Shown here: positions 8,003 to 18,800 of the stretch, piece after piece
How positions within the stretch are numbered: position 1 is the stretch's first letter
Layout: each line of letters begins with the position of its first letter
Source: Trichocoleus desertorum ATA4-8-CV12
GTDB lineage: Bacteria; Cyanobacteriota; Cyanobacteriia; FACHB-46
DNA length: 64,000 nucleotides
Assembly (NCBI GenBank): GCA_019358975.1
Contig: JAHHIL010000009.1
Span: 60,652 to 124,651 of the forward strand
Direction of reading: 5' to 3'
Position numbers and translations under genes: made by a program
The notes under the pieces: model-generated
Told to the model about the DNA's origin: nothing
Databases searched by the model: none
Seen by the model: only the letters and a program-made list of their open reading frames with translations

Positions 8003-10090
8003 GTGCTAGATTTACCCGTTCCTTTATCCCCTAATTTGCCTCCCCGTGAGCACCGACTCCCCGATAAACGGTGGGATATTGCTGAGCGTGATTTGGAACG
8101 GGTGGAGGCGATTGTGCAGGCGACCCAGCTTTCACCGCTGCTAGCCCAAGTGCTGATCAGCCGGGGCATAGCCACGCCAGGGCAGGCAGAAATTTTTCTG
8201 GACCCAGACTTACAGGTGCTACCTTCGCCGCTGGAAGATTTTCCAGATTTAGCGGTGAGTGTGGAGCTATTGCAGGAGGCGATCGCCAACCAGCACAAAA
8301 TTGCCATCTGTGGCGACTATGATGCCGATGGCATGACTAGCACAGCCTTGTTGCTACGGGCTTTGCGAGCTTTGGGCGCGGAGGTGGATTATGCCATTCC
8401 TAGCCGCATGAGTGAGGGCTATGGCATTAATGAGCGCATTGTTGAGGATTTCCATCGCGAAGGGGTACGGCTGATTCTGACAGTGGATAACGGCATTGCT
8501 GCGGTCAAACCGATCGCTAGAGCTCGTGAGCTGGGTTTAGCCGTTATCGTCACCGATCACCATGAAGTCCCGCCAGAAATTCCACCTGCCAATGCCATCC
8601 TCAACCCCAAACTGATTCACGAAGACTCGCCTTATCGAGGGGTGGCTGGAGTCGGGGTGGCCTATATTTTGGCAACAACCCTAGCTCAGCAACTGGACGC
8701 GAAAGACCTAGGCAATTTACTGCTAGAACTGTTTACCTTAGGAACGATCGCGGATTTAGCGCCTTTAACCGGGGTAAATCGGCGTTGGGTAAAACGAGGG
8801 TTGCAGCGATTACCCAAGTCGCAGATTCCTGGGGTGCAAGCTTTAATTCAAGTGGCTGGGTTAGGTAGCTCCAAAGCCCTAAAGCCAGAGGCGATCGGAT
8901 TTAGTTTGGGGCCGAGAATTAATGCAGTTGGGCGGATTGCTGATCCGCAAGTGGTAATCGAGCTGTTAATTACCGATGACATGGGCGTGGCTCTAGAGCG
9001 GGCAATGCAGTGTGAGCAAATTAATCAGCAACGTCAGCAACTTTGCACCCAAATTGAGCAGGAAGCGATCGCCTGGTATGAAGCTAGTGATATTGATCTG
9101 CAAGACGATCGCGTGTTGGTTTTAGTGCAACCCAACTGGCATCACGGTGTAATTGGGATTGTGGCTTCTCGGCTGGTCGAGCGTTACGGGGTACCTGTTT
9201 TCATTGGCACCTATGAGGATGACAACCAAAAAATTCGTGGTTCGGCTCGTAGCATTCCCGACTTTCATGTGTTTGAAGCGTTGGAGTTTTGCAAGGAAGT
9301 TTTGGAAAAGCATGGAGGCCACCAAGCAGCAGGTGGTTTTACCCTCTTAGCCGAAAATCTGGAAGAGCTGCGATCGCGCCTCCGCACCTTCGCCCGTACG
9401 TCTCTTCAGCCCGAACAGCTTAAGCCTCTCCTGGCGATTGATGTGCAAGCTCACTTGGAGCAAATTGACTTGCCGCTTTACGAGCAAATTGACGTGCTGC
9501 ATCCCTGCGGCATTCAAAACCCCGATCCGGTTTTCTGGACTCCCAATGTGCGGGTAATTGAGCAACGCACGATTGGAAAAGACCAAGCTCACCTCAAGGT
9601 CACTATGAGCCAAGATGTCAGCTCATCTCATACTCCCCTAGCGGCGATCGCTCAACCTCGAATCCAGGCCTTGGCATGGCGCTGGGGAGAATATTATCCG
9701 TTGCCTAATCGAGTCGATATTGCCTACAAGTTGCGAGTGAATGACTGGCAAGGTCATCAAACAGTAGAACTAGAATTAGTCGGTGTCCGGTTGCCTAGCA
9801 CTGAAATTCCCTCTCAAGCTTTGGAACCTCTGACTCAGCAGGCTCCAGATGCTCCGACTAGTCAGCAGATGTTTGATTACCGCGATCGCCAATACACTTG
9901 TTGTCTTTACGAGCGGCAAAGTGGTAAAGAGTTGAGAATCACCAACTCGGAAGGGCAGCAGCTGGTGATCCAAAAAGGACAAAAACTAGGTTGGTTGATC
10001 AAATCAGATGTGGAAGCCAAACAAGTCAATGTTTCACAGCCATTCTTCTATCAACTGATTAAGACGGCTCTATCGGCTTTGGGGTCATAA
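8003..10090 (+). CDS. recJ: Single-stranded-DNA-specific exonuclease RecJ
   Basis: 5'-3' ssDNA exonuclease acting in recombination and mismatch repair. DHH-family motifs are visible: CGDYDADGMTS (D105, D107, D109) and VTDHHE (D185-H186-H187). GVAGVGVAY and the DHHA1 motif GGHQAAGGF follow. At 695 residues it is longer than E. coli RecJ because of a C-terminal extension, as in other cyanobacterial RecJ proteins. The start is a GTG; the extra N-terminal ~20 residues are Pro-rich and the exact start is uncertain. The gene ends close to a short hairpin repeat and converges with the helicase. Confidence 0.95.
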   Translation: MLDLPVPLSPNLPPREHRLPDKRWDIAERDLERVEAIVQATQLSPLLAQVLISRGIATPGQAEIFLDPDLQVLPSPLEDFPDLAVSVELLQEAIANQHKIAICGDYDADGMTSTALLLRALRALGAEVDYAIPSRMSEGYGINERIVEDFHREGVRLILTVDNGIAAVKPIARARELGLAVIVTDHHEVPPEIPPANAILNPKLIHEDSPYRGVAGVGVAYILATTLAQQLDAKDLGNLLLELFTLGTIADLAPLTGVNRRWVKRGLQRLPKSQIPGVQALIQVAGLGSSKALKPEAIGFSLGPRINAVGRIADPQVVIELLITDDMGVALERAMQCEQINQQRQQLCTQIEQEAIAWYEASDIDLQDDRVLVLVQPNWHHGVIGIVASRLVERYGVPVFIGTYEDDNQKIRGSARSIPDFHVFEALEFCKEVLEKHGGHQAAGGFTLLAENLEELRSRLRTFARTSLQPEQLKPLLAIDVQAHLEQIDLPLYEQIDVLHPCGIQNPDPVFWTPNVRVIEQRTIGKDQAHLKVTMSQDVSSSHTPLAAIAQPRIQALAWRWGEYYPLPNRVDIAYKLRVNDWQGHQTVELELVGVRLPSTEIPSQALEPLTQQAPDAPTSQQMFDYRDRQYTCCLYERQSGKELRITNSEGQQLVIQKGQKLGWLIKSDVEAKQVNVSQPFFYQLIKTALSALGS

Positions 10091-10102
10091 GCGCAATTAA
10101 AA

Positions 10103-10121
10103 TGCGGGCAAGATACCCGCA
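10103..10121. repeat. Short palindrome TGCGGG-caagata-CCCGCA
   Basis: 6-bp stem, 7-base loop, 13 bases after the recJ stop and between convergent genes. This is a widespread cyanobacterial intergenic hairpin. It could serve as a 3'-end element for either gene, but no T-run follows on either strand. Confidence 0.55.
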
Positions 10122-10187
10122 CTACGTCTGCTCAACAATTCAACTTATTTTGGTCAACTTAGTTCGACTAGCTATCGAAGGGTAGGC

Positions 10188-11810
10188 CTATCCAGCCACG
10201 GGAGCCAGTTCTGCTTCACTACTTTCTTCATCCTGAACTCGTCGCAATGAGGCTTTGTTAAAGGCAGGGAACGTCAGTTGGGGATATTGCCCTTTGGCTT
10301 GACGGAGTTCCTCAAAAATCGGATCGTCTAATCCCGTGACGACGCACCAGACTCGCGATCGCGTGAGGGCCACAAATGCTTCATTGCGCTTGTGGAGTTC
10401 GCTTTCTTGCTTCCAAGCCAGAGGCCGAGTAGCCCAGTGAAAGCGACAAGCATAAACTTTCCAAGCTTCGTTGCCTTTGGCGCGATGGATATTGGCTAAA
10501 GTCACCTGTCCGGGCCGCATAAATTCATTGCGATGCGTCTCTCCGCCTGCCATAAAGCTTTTGATACCGTACGCAGCTAGCTTCGCCTGAAAGCTCTGCC
10601 AATACTGTTTCTCGCTCTCTCCAGACAGCGCAGTGACTAAAATATCTGTGGGCTGAAGACCATGCCGTAAATCATTCACAATTTGCTGCGCGATCCACTC
10701 TTGTTCTTCTGCTTCCTGCTCAAAGGTCTGGAGGCTGAGTAACTCGGCGATCGCTTCTCTAGCTTCAAAATCCTCTTGGTCAATTGGGTGTAGATTTTTG
10801 TCGGCAGGGCGGGCGATCGTCACCTGTTGTCGTGCCTGAACACTAGCATCGGTAAAGTCTCCCTCCAGCACTTCGTAGCCTAGCTTCCGCCACTCGGCCT
10901 GATTGCTCACCCCTTGCACGGGTCCCTCCGGTCTCAGTAGCCCCATGTTGACGGCTTGTGCTGCCATCAGTAGCAATTGTGGGGTACGGTAGCAGCGATT
11001 TAGGTTTTCCGACTTACGAACTGTTGTTCCTTCATAGAAAAAAGATTGGTTGCGTCCCAAGCCTAAATCCACCACCGGGACACCATCCGCATCACGACCA
11101 AATACTTGAGCGGGTTCGGGCACCGTTAAGGAACCGATTCCCTGCGCCTCGTCGTAAGCCCAGTACAAGCGCTTTGGCGTTGTTAGGCTATTGCGAGCGA
11201 GTCGGTAAAAGGCAAAGGGTAAGTCTTGACCTTCATCAATCAACACCACGTCATAAAGGCACGGAATCGGAGACACTTGCCGCTCCAAGCCACTACAAAC
11301 ATAGGCGAAGGCTTTTGCAGGCGAAACTTTGCCAATTTCTTGCTCTACATCCTTCACATTCTTCGGCTTTACCCCAGCTTCGATCGCCAAAGTGCGATAA
11401 AATCCTGGCTGATCTTTGGCTCCCCAAGCATGTAAAACCTTGAGTTTTTCCCAGTTTGGCGCTTTACCTGTGAGTTCCTGATAATAGCGCCCGATGCGTT
11501 CTTCAATAATTTGTTGGTATAGCGATCGCGTAAAAAACACAAAAGCAATATTCCAATCTGGATGCTCCGCATGAATTTTGGCCGCTCGTTTAGCGAACAA
11601 AACTGTTTTTCCCGTCCCCGCTAATCCTCTAAGTCGCTGAGGCCCATCTGGATACTCAAAAGCGATTTTCTGTTGATTTTCATCTAAAACTTTGACCTGG
11701 GATTCCAAGTTTTGAATGACTCGAATCGGGCTATTAGCCGCAGTGCCTTCTGGAATCTCTCGGGGCAACGTAACTGGCAAAATTTCGACAGTAGTTTGGT
11801 GAGTCATCAT
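10188..11810 (-). CDS. UvrD/Rep-like superfamily 1 helicase
   Basis: 540 residues. Walker A is GLAGTGKTV (K68), Walker B is VVLIDEGQDLP (D192, E193), and late motifs include NIHRAKGNEAWKVY and ALTRSRVW. It therefore has the ATPase core of the UvrD-like / DUF2075 type. Related helicases often carry an N-terminal NERD nuclease-like domain; here only ~60 residues precede Walker A, so that domain is absent. It is monocistronic and convergent with recJ. The start is either of two adjacent ATGs. DNA or RNA substrate not determinable from sequence. Confidence 0.85.
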   Translation of the reverse strand: MMTHQTTVEILPVTLPREIPEGTAANSPIRVIQNLESQVKVLDENQQKIAFEYPDGPQRLRGLAGTGKTVLFAKRAAKIHAEHPDWNIAFVFFTRSLYQQIIEERIGRYYQELTGKAPNWEKLKVLHAWGAKDQPGFYRTLAIEAGVKPKNVKDVEQEIGKVSPAKAFAYVCSGLERQVSPIPCLYDVVLIDEGQDLPFAFYRLARNSLTTPKRLYWAYDEAQGIGSLTVPEPAQVFGRDADGVPVVDLGLGRNQSFFYEGTTVRKSENLNRCYRTPQLLLMAAQAVNMGLLRPEGPVQGVSNQAEWRKLGYEVLEGDFTDASVQARQQVTIARPADKNLHPIDQEDFEAREAIAELLSLQTFEQEAEEQEWIAQQIVNDLRHGLQPTDILVTALSGESEKQYWQSFQAKLAAYGIKSFMAGGETHRNEFMRPGQVTLANIHRAKGNEAWKVYACRFHWATRPLAWKQESELHKRNEAFVALTRSRVWCVVTGLDDPIFEELRQAKGQYPQLTFPAFNKASLRRVQDEESSEAELAPVAG

Positions 11811-12208
11811 TTACGTTTGTAAGGGTAGATGCAAACACAGCAAAGCTTTGCGAAAAAGAATTCCTTCAGAAATCTTCTCCGCCCTCAAGCTCACTCAGTT
11901 ATTTAGTTTCTGAAGTAATTTCAGTAGTTTTAGCGTTACTTCTAGCTTGCGAAGCTGCTTGAGAACGAACTATAGCAAGACCTTTAACCAGCAGGAAAGC
12001 ACACAGCAGCTTTGCTTAAAATGCCCCATTTCAACTTCAAATAACAGGATGAATTCTAGGTTTCTAAAAATCCTATAGATTGCTTAAATCAGGTTTGCCA
12101 TAACAGTTTGGCTGGGTGCATACCGAGACATTGAATCCTGCCAGCCCATAGATTTCAAATTTTTCTGACTTGCGATCGCATTACGTGATACAATTACAAA
12201 GGAAATTA
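11811..12208. other. Intergenic region upstream of helicase and tRNA-Arg
   Basis: 398 bases with no supported gene. It carries the 5' region of the minus-strand helicase and of the plus-strand tRNA. I see no convincing promoter or repeat. One HIP1 octamer lies just before the tRNA. Confidence 0.5.
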
Positions 12209-12281
12209 GGGCATGTAGCTCAGTGGATAGAGCATCAGGTTCCGGTCCTGAGGGTCGGGGGTTCGAGTCCCTCCATGCTCG
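12209..12281 (+). tRNA. tRNA-Arg (anticodon CCG)
   Basis: 73-base cloverleaf. The acceptor GGGCATG pairs with CATGCTC (one G-U). D-arm is gctc/gagc. Anticodon stem tcagg/cctga has the loop ttccggt, giving CCG (reads CGG). T-arm is GGGGG-ttcgagt-CCCTC, with discriminator G. The 3' CCA is not encoded. Confidence 0.97.
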
Positions 12282-12517
12282 CTTTAATCTCAGCACAAAA
12301 CAATTACCTTACCTAGGCGCTTCTTCTCTCTCCTGGTGACGAGAGAGGCGATCGCTAGTGGGTGATGACTTTGCTTTGAAGCTTAATTTAAGTTTGGTGG
12401 AAGAGGATCACAGGCTTAAGGCTGTGGCGCTAGTACATCAATGGGGCTCAACCGAAAATTTAGTTTTGGTTGGGCAAGCGATCGCACCCAAATTTAACCA
12501 ACTCCACAGCTTCAATC

Positions 12518-14089
12518 CTACAGTTCCAAGTCGCCTTCACTTTTATCCTGTACCCCTCTGACGATCCGGGATAGCTCTGTTTTTTCGTCAAAGGCTACGC
12601 GAGTGGGCGAACCACTGATAATGCGTTCGTAATTGCGGAAAGAATCTCTGATTTCTGGACCCTGTTCACTAATCGTGTATTCTCGAATGCCTTTCTCGTG
12701 CCAAGAACCCCGCATCTTAAAGACGTTAATCGCTCGCGCCATTTCACCCCGAATTTCTACGTACTGCAACACCAAGATTGTGTCGGTGATTGTAGAAATG
12801 TGGGAGTCAGTAATCGAGTGAGATCCCATGAACTGATCAGTCGTATTGGTAAAGAAGCCAGTAATTTCTTCCTGCTTCGCAAAACCCGTCGCCCCAATCA
12901 CAAACTGACGAAACGCATTATTACTGACACCACGGGCCAGAGCTGACAAAGAGTCGATCGCAATCCGACTAGGTTTGAACTCCGCGATTTCTGATTTGAT
13001 AATCTGTAAATGGTCTTCCAAGCCAGCCGACTCTGGGTAAGCACAGCGGATCTTTAATAAGCCCTGCTGCTCCAACTCCTCAAAGTCAATGCCCCAAGAG
13101 TAGGCATTGCGAGAGAGTTGAGCCCGTGATTCTTCATAGGCAAAGAGCATCGCCCGTTCACCCCGCCTGCAACCTTCTTGCAAGAATTTGCTTACTAACA
13201 AGGTTTTGCCAGTACCCGTTGCGCCTGTTGCCAAAATAATGGAGTCTCTGAAGAAGCCTCCGCCACACATTTGGTCTAGCGTTTTAACCCCAGAAGAGAC
13301 TCGTACATTAGAAGAGCGTTGGGTCAGTCGCATTGCCCCCAGCGGGAAGATATTAATGCCCTGATTCGTAATCGTAAAGGGGTACTCCCCTTTCATATGG
13401 GTAGTCCCACGCAGCTTTAAAATCTCGATGGTGCGCCGTCGTCGTTCACCTTCTAGCACATTACGCACAATGGCAACGTTGTCCGAGACAAATTCTTCCA
13501 CGCCAAACCGAGCTACAGGACCATATTCTTCTACCCGCTCGGTCGTCATAATAGTGGTTGCACCCACCTGCTTCAAACGTGCTACTAACCGAAAAATTTC
13601 TCGGCGCACCACAGAGGCCGCATCATATTGCTGGAAAACAGCAGTAACAGAATCAATCGAAACTCGTCGAGCTTTATATTTGCGAATTGCGTACTGAATC
13701 CGTTCAATTAAGGCTGAGAGATCAAAATTACCGACGACATCTTGACCTTCTGGATCGGGTGAAGCATCCAAAATAAAAAGTTTGCCATCATCGATTAGCT
13801 CTTGTAAATCCCAACCAAAACTATAGGCATTTTTAATAATATCAGCAGGTGATTCTTCAAAGGTGACAAAAATACCAGGCTCATCAAACTGGGTAATACC
13901 GTTATACAGAAATTGTACAGCTAGTAGTGTTTTACCAGTACCAGCTGTACCACTTACTAAAGTAGTTCTGCCCACCGGAAGCCCACCATGACTAATTTCG
14001 TCAAAGCCCTCTATCATCGTCCGGATTTTTTTAACTCCTACTGACTGTAGGTCTTCCCTCTGTTTAATTTGATTGTCTGGATTCATCAT
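12518..14089 (-). CDS. kaiC: Circadian clock ATPase/autokinase KaiC
   Basis: Core of the cyanobacterial clock: two fused RecA-like domains (CI, CII) that hexamerise and cycle through phosphorylation under KaiA/KaiB control. CI Walker A SGTAGTGKT (K53, T54) and catalytic FVTFEE are present. So are CII Walker A GATGTGKT (K295, T296) and AYEES. The autophosphorylation pair lies in SHISTITDT at S432/T433, equivalent to S431/T432 of Synechococcus elongatus. Starting at the second Met (14086) would give exactly that numbering. 523 residues, near-collinear with the S. elongatus protein apart from the N-terminus. Last gene of kaiA-kaiB-kaiC, 97 bases after kaiB. Confidence 0.98.
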   Translation of the reverse strand: MMNPDNQIKQREDLQSVGVKKIRTMIEGFDEISHGGLPVGRTTLVSGTAGTGKTLLAVQFLYNGITQFDEPGIFVTFEESPADIIKNAYSFGWDLQELIDDGKLFILDASPDPEGQDVVGNFDLSALIERIQYAIRKYKARRVSIDSVTAVFQQYDAASVVRREIFRLVARLKQVGATTIMTTERVEEYGPVARFGVEEFVSDNVAIVRNVLEGERRRRTIEILKLRGTTHMKGEYPFTITNQGINIFPLGAMRLTQRSSNVRVSSGVKTLDQMCGGGFFRDSIILATGATGTGKTLLVSKFLQEGCRRGERAMLFAYEESRAQLSRNAYSWGIDFEELEQQGLLKIRCAYPESAGLEDHLQIIKSEIAEFKPSRIAIDSLSALARGVSNNAFRQFVIGATGFAKQEEITGFFTNTTDQFMGSHSITDSHISTITDTILVLQYVEIRGEMARAINVFKMRGSWHEKGIREYTISEQGPEIRDSFRNYERIISGSPTRVAFDEKTELSRIVRGVQDKSEGDLEL

Positions 14090-14186
14090 TTCTATTAAGT
14101 TTAGTTTTTGAATCAGCTCTAAAAATACTGTTTTGCGTGAGACTTATGTAGGAAAAGACCCAATCAATAAAACCTAATCGCAAGAG

Positions 14187-14504
14187 TTATTCGAAGTTAG
14201 AATCATCCTCCCGCAATTCATCATATAAAAGATCCAGACCGATTAAAACTCGCTCGCGATCGGACAAATCTCCAATGATTTTGCGTACTGGCGGTGGCAA
14301 GATCTTAGCAAGAGTAGGAGTGGCTAAAATCTTATCTTCCTCAGCAAGTTGAGGATTTTTGAGTACGTCAATGACCTTCAGAGCATAAACTCCTTGAAAT
14401 TCTGTTTCCAAAATATTGTTCAGAGTCTTTAAAGCTCGGATTGAATTAGGCGTGTTGCCAGCAACATAGAGTTTAAGAATATAAGTTTTTTTCAGGGAAC
14501 TCAT
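14187..14504 (-). CDS. kaiB: Circadian clock protein KaiB
   Basis: 105 residues. Thioredoxin-like fold-switching protein that binds the KaiC CI ring and sequesters KaiA. Family hallmarks include [14 protein letters not shown] near the N-terminus, [20 protein letters not shown] in the middle, and the [14 protein letters not shown] segment. The C-terminal tail is acidic ([10 protein letters not shown]). It sits between kaiA (84-base gap) and kaiC. The 84-base gap could hold a separate kaiBC promoter, as in S. elongatus, but I cannot demonstrate one. Confidence 0.98.
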   Translation of the reverse strand: MSSLKKTYILKLYVAGNTPNSIRALKTLNNILETEFQGVYALKVIDVLKNPQLAEEDKILATPTLAKILPPPVRKIIGDLSDRERVLIGLDLLYDELREDDSNFE

Positions 14505-14588
14505 GAATTAGATCTACTCACTTCTAGCAGGCTCAATTAATGGGTTTCAAAAGCAGAGATAAGCAAAATTATTAGGAACCAGAAACCT

Positions 14589-15545
14589 CTAGGGATCTCT
14601 AGGGATGGAGCGACGATACATTTCACACAAGTGCGCAATTGTATCAATTAGGGTTAGACGATAGTCAAGTAAAATTTCGTCGCTCCGCCCTTCTAGCTTT
14701 AATTGCTTTGAGAAGTCATCCATCAGTTCCATGTGAGTTTCTACAACTTGCGAGACTGAAACATCCGCAAAAAAAGCTGTATTGACGAAATCATCAATTT
14801 TTTGATTGAGTTGCTCATCCCCTGAGAAGTAAACCAAAACAATATCGCTGTAGCCTGACTTCAGTTTTCTGAGGAACTTTTGTTTCTCAGCAGCAGGCAA
14901 GTAACGCAGAAAGTTTTTAGGATCTCTTTTGTAGTAGACGCCTAAATATCCCAATCGTTCTTTCAGTTTATCGGCCAAACGTCGCTGCTGTAGCATCAGA
15001 GAGTTTTGGCTGATCAACTCCGTCATCAAGTCGGGAGCGGGTTGCTGATTGGGTGTATGGTGGGTCGGAGACAACTTCAAAAATTGAACGATCGCCTGGT
15101 TAATAAGTTGAGCGATTCGATTGAGTTGGGCAACTGATGCTTCTACGGTTGCCACGTGATACGTCAGATCTGCCTGGTCTTGGATTGTATTTTGAGCAAT
15201 AGGCTGGGCCGATTCAAGCGGATTGGGAGTTTCTAAAGTTGCTATCTCAAGGCGTTCATTAGGGGACAGAGAGCTACTATTAACTATTGCCTCTTCAGAT
15301 TTAAGCACCACGGCTGGCAACAAAATTGCCTGTTTTTGCAACTGCTCAATTAATGAAGTTAGATGGGAGCCTGATTGCAAAATTAAACAGTCAATTTGTT
15401 GTTGTTCTAGCTCAAGAAAATCCAACAACTCTTTTTCGGAGCCGAATTGGGTAACTCTATAGCGATCGCCACTTAAGAGTGTAGTTAGAGATTGAGCTAG
15501 GTCACCAGAATTCAGCAGAATTGAAATTAACAGTTGAGGATACAC
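14589..15545 (-). CDS. kaiA: Circadian clock protein KaiA (full length)
   Basis: 318 residues. Stimulates KaiC autophosphorylation. The N-terminal ~130 residues are the pseudo-receiver domain, a variable linker follows, and the C-terminal four-helix domain is highly conserved (LGYLGVYYKRDP, DDFVNTAFFADVSVSQVVE, ILLDYRLTLIDTIAHLCEMY). This is the long form, not the short C-terminal-only KaiA of some heterocystous strains. The GTG start is the only plausible one: an in-frame stop lies eight codons upstream. First gene of the kai cluster, divergent from the hybrid kinase. Confidence 0.97.
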   Translation of the reverse strand: MYPQLLISILLNSGDLAQSLTTLLSGDRYRVTQFGSEKELLDFLELEQQQIDCLILQSGSHLTSLIEQLQKQAILLPAVVLKSEEAIVNSSSLSPNERLEIATLETPNPLESAQPIAQNTIQDQADLTYHVATVEASVAQLNRIAQLINQAIVQFLKLSPTHHTPNQQPAPDLMTELISQNSLMLQQRRLADKLKERLGYLGVYYKRDPKNFLRYLPAAEKQKFLRKLKSGYSDIVLVYFSGDEQLNQKIDDFVNTAFFADVSVSQVVETHMELMDDFSKQLKLEGRSDEILLDYRLTLIDTIAHLCEMYRRSIPRDP

Positions 15546-15899
15546 AACCGTAGCAGCTTGAAGAAACTAAGTGGATACGAATTACTACTAAGTCTAATTA
15601 ATGACACCTACAAGCAATAAATCAACAAAGTTTAAACGGCAAATTGTCCATGGAGCCAGGTATCAATCTTAACCAATCTTAACTCTAAATGCAGTGACAA
15701 CCGTAATCAATTGTAATTAGCTGTGCTGCTGAGCTTTGTGTTGGAGAGCCATAATAAAGCAATACTGTCAAAATCAGGAGATTCAAAGCTCGTAAACTAG
15801 TAAGGCATAACTAAGAGCTGATCCCAAATATTTATTAGTCGCTTCAGCTCACTGCCCTTGCTACTAAGCCAACCCATTGGAGCGAGTCTCCATTAATTA
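15546..15899. promoter_or_regulatory. Divergent kaiA / hybrid-kinase intergenic region
   Basis: 354 bases between two divergent starts, so it should contain promoters for kaiA (minus) and for the CBS/hybrid kinase (plus). A small inverted repeat, GGAG-cgagt-CTCC, lies 11 bases before the kinase ATG. No confident -10/-35 or RpaA site can be assigned by eye. No gene is seen. Confidence 0.5.
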
Positions 15900-18800
15900 A
15901 TGCACACGACTCTTCTCAGCTCGTTCATTGAATCCGTTTCAATCTGTTCTCAGTCTGCTACTGTAGCAGCGGTTTTACACCTGTTAAGTCAGGCTAACTG
16001 TGAGCGATTAGTTGTCGTGGATGCAAAAAAACAACCCATTGGCTTGCTCAACTGGCCTGTTTTGGTCTCCTGCCTAGGCTTGGAGCAACCAAGCGGTCAA
16101 GTAGATGCTCCTCAAGGTGCGATCGCAGCGCCAAACTTGCAACAACCTCTATCAGCAGTTGATTTACCTATTGTTACGCCATTATTAACATTACCTGCTG
16201 CTTGGAGCTTGAGTCAATTCTGGTCTTACCTACAGGAGTTGAAGCAGCCAGTTGGAGCTTGGGCAGTGGTGAATCCAACCGGAGAATTTTTGGGGCTGCT
16301 AGATTACTCCCGCCTTTTACAGGCGTTGTCTCCTCTGCTAGCATCCACTGAAACTACGCTCGCTGAGACGGCTTCAGAAGTGTCCACACCCCCTACACCA
16401 AAGACGAGCAGAGCTAACTTAGCGAGGGGAGGGGTAGATGGCAGAGCCACGGATGCAGCTAAAGTTCAACCGATTTCCCTCTTAATTCAACTCCTAGAGC
16501 AAATTTCTTTACCTTTGATGGTGCAGACTAGCACTGGACAAGTTTTGTATCAAAATCAGTGCTGGCAACAACAAATTGGGGAGTTGTCAGAACTACCTAG
16601 GCTAAAGCAGGCTGCGGGAACAATTCTCAATACCGAAGTCTTGCTGCATCCAGTACCTCAAACTAGCCACAAAGACTCCACCTCTGATGGACAGCGATCG
16701 CGTACTTCCCAATCTCCTGAGGTGACCAGTGAGGTTGCCAGTTGGACGAATCCGGCCAAAAGTCACAACGAAGCCGAGCGATCGCTCTCTACAGGTCTGA
16801 AGCAACAAATGGCCCGCCCACGGCTGGGTGGCTCGAAGCTCCGGCAAGCCCATCCAGGTGTCGCCTTACTCAATCAACAGCTGCTATCTGCAAAAGCTCG
16901 CTTAGGAACCTCTCTCAACTTACAGCAGGCATCTTTCACTAAGGGTCCCCAGACTTCCGCTACTAACACGTCCTCAGAACAGCAAGCTGGCCTACTTTCA
17001 TTTTTCGCTTCCTCGATCGCGCCGTATCAATGCCAGGTCGGGTCCGCAGCAGATACTTGCATCTGTACTTGCCCTACCGATAACGGGCAGGAGCGAATTT
17101 GGCAATTTAGTAAAAGCTTACTAGACTTTTCTGCTTGGGCAACAGAAAACCCAAGCGATCAACCGCTTCAGTTGGCTCGGGCTACATCGCCAGACTTTAC
17201 TACGACTTTCCAGCTAGCCGACCTAGGAGTCAGTCCTACTAGCCCTTTCTCCAAATTGCCTCAGGCTTCAGATGTGGCTTTTCCTCAAGAAATATGGTTG
17301 GTGCTGGCCCAAGACTACACAGAGCAGCAACAGGTCAATCGCACTTTAGCTGCCAAGAATGCCGACTTAGTTCAACTTAATTTACTAAAAGATGAATTTT
17401 TGGCTTGTATCAGTCATGAGCTAAAAACCCCACTCACTGCTGTTTTAGGCCTCTCTAATCTGTTGAAAGATCAGGTATTAGGCTCTCTAAATGAGCGTCA
17501 GGCCCGTTATGCCAGCCTCATCTACCAAAGTGGGCGGCATCTGATGACGGTGGTCAATAACATTTTAGATTTGACGCGCATGGAAACAGGGCAACTGGAG
17601 CTGGTGCTGGGTCCTGTTCACCTCCAATCAGTGTGCGATTGCGCCCTTGAGCAAGCTTACCAACTCCAATTCCCTGAAGAAAAAGCTTTGGTTGAGAATA
17701 TGGTCGAAGCCCCCTCAACCGTACCCTACAGTATAGAAATTGCCCCAGATGTAGACAGCATTGTGGCAGATGAGGTGCGCTTGCGGCAGATGCTCGTCAA
17801 CCTCCTGTCCAATGCCATCAAATTTACCGAAGCCAGCGGCCACATTAATTTGAAAGTGACCCGGTGGGAAGGCTGGGTTGTCTTTACCGTCACAGATACG
17901 GGCATTGGCATTGCCGCAGACAAACAGCACCTGATTTTTCAAAAGTTTCAACAACTAGAAAATCCGCTCACTCGCCGTTTTGAAGGAACTGGATTGGGGC
18001 TAGCCATTACCCAGCGCCTAGCGCGGTTGCACGGGGGAGATGTCACCTTCATTTCTAAAGAAGGCCAAGGGAGTCAGTTTACCCTCCTCTTGCCGCCGAG
18101 TCCCCCTCAACCCAGCCTGGGTGTGGCCCCTCCTCTAGAAAACCTCAGTCACAACCGTTTGGTGTTGATTGTGGAGTCAGTTGCCCAGTTTATTGAGCAT
18201 CTGACAGACGAGCTCACCAGTTTAGGCTACCGAGTGGCGATCGCCCGTTCTGGGACAGAAGCGCTAGAGAAAGCCAGACGCTTGCAACCCTGTATCGTTT
18301 TCCTCAACCCTTTACTTCCCCTCCTCTCAGGCTGGGACGTACTCACCTTACTAAAGTCAGACGCAGAAACTCACCATATTCCAGCAGTCATTACTGCCAC
18401 CAAAGCTGAGCAAGCTCAAGCTGCCCGTTATCATGCCGATGGTTTTCTCTGCTTACCCATCCAAAGCCAACCCTTACAACATCACTTAGCTCACTTAACT
18501 GCTTTAGAAGGGAGATCAGAGGCGATCGCCAACCCAGCTCGCAGCTTAACGGTGCTATACCTGAATAACTTTGAAGCGGCTACTCTACCTGACTTAATCC
18601 AAGAGGACCTTAGGCAACCGACTGCACCTACAACCACCTTAGCGATAGAAACCAACACAGAGCTAACCGCCGGAGTGATCAATAGCTTAAGTAACTTACT
18701 CCAGCAACATCACCATCGCATCTTAGAAGCAGACGATTTAGAACAAGCAGAACTGTTGGCCCGCGTTTGGCGACCGGATGTCCTCTTGATCGATCGGGCA

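Noticed and set aside
12084..12296. Minus-strand frame of 70 codons across the tRNA-Arg, with the sequence RDSNPRPSGPEPD
   Set aside because: It is the antisense of the tRNA. This peptide is a well-known spurious annotation that arises from tRNA genes.
12358..12561. Plus-strand 67-codon frame after tRNA-Arg
   Set aside because: Overlaps the 3' end of kaiC, with no ribosome site or recognisable content.
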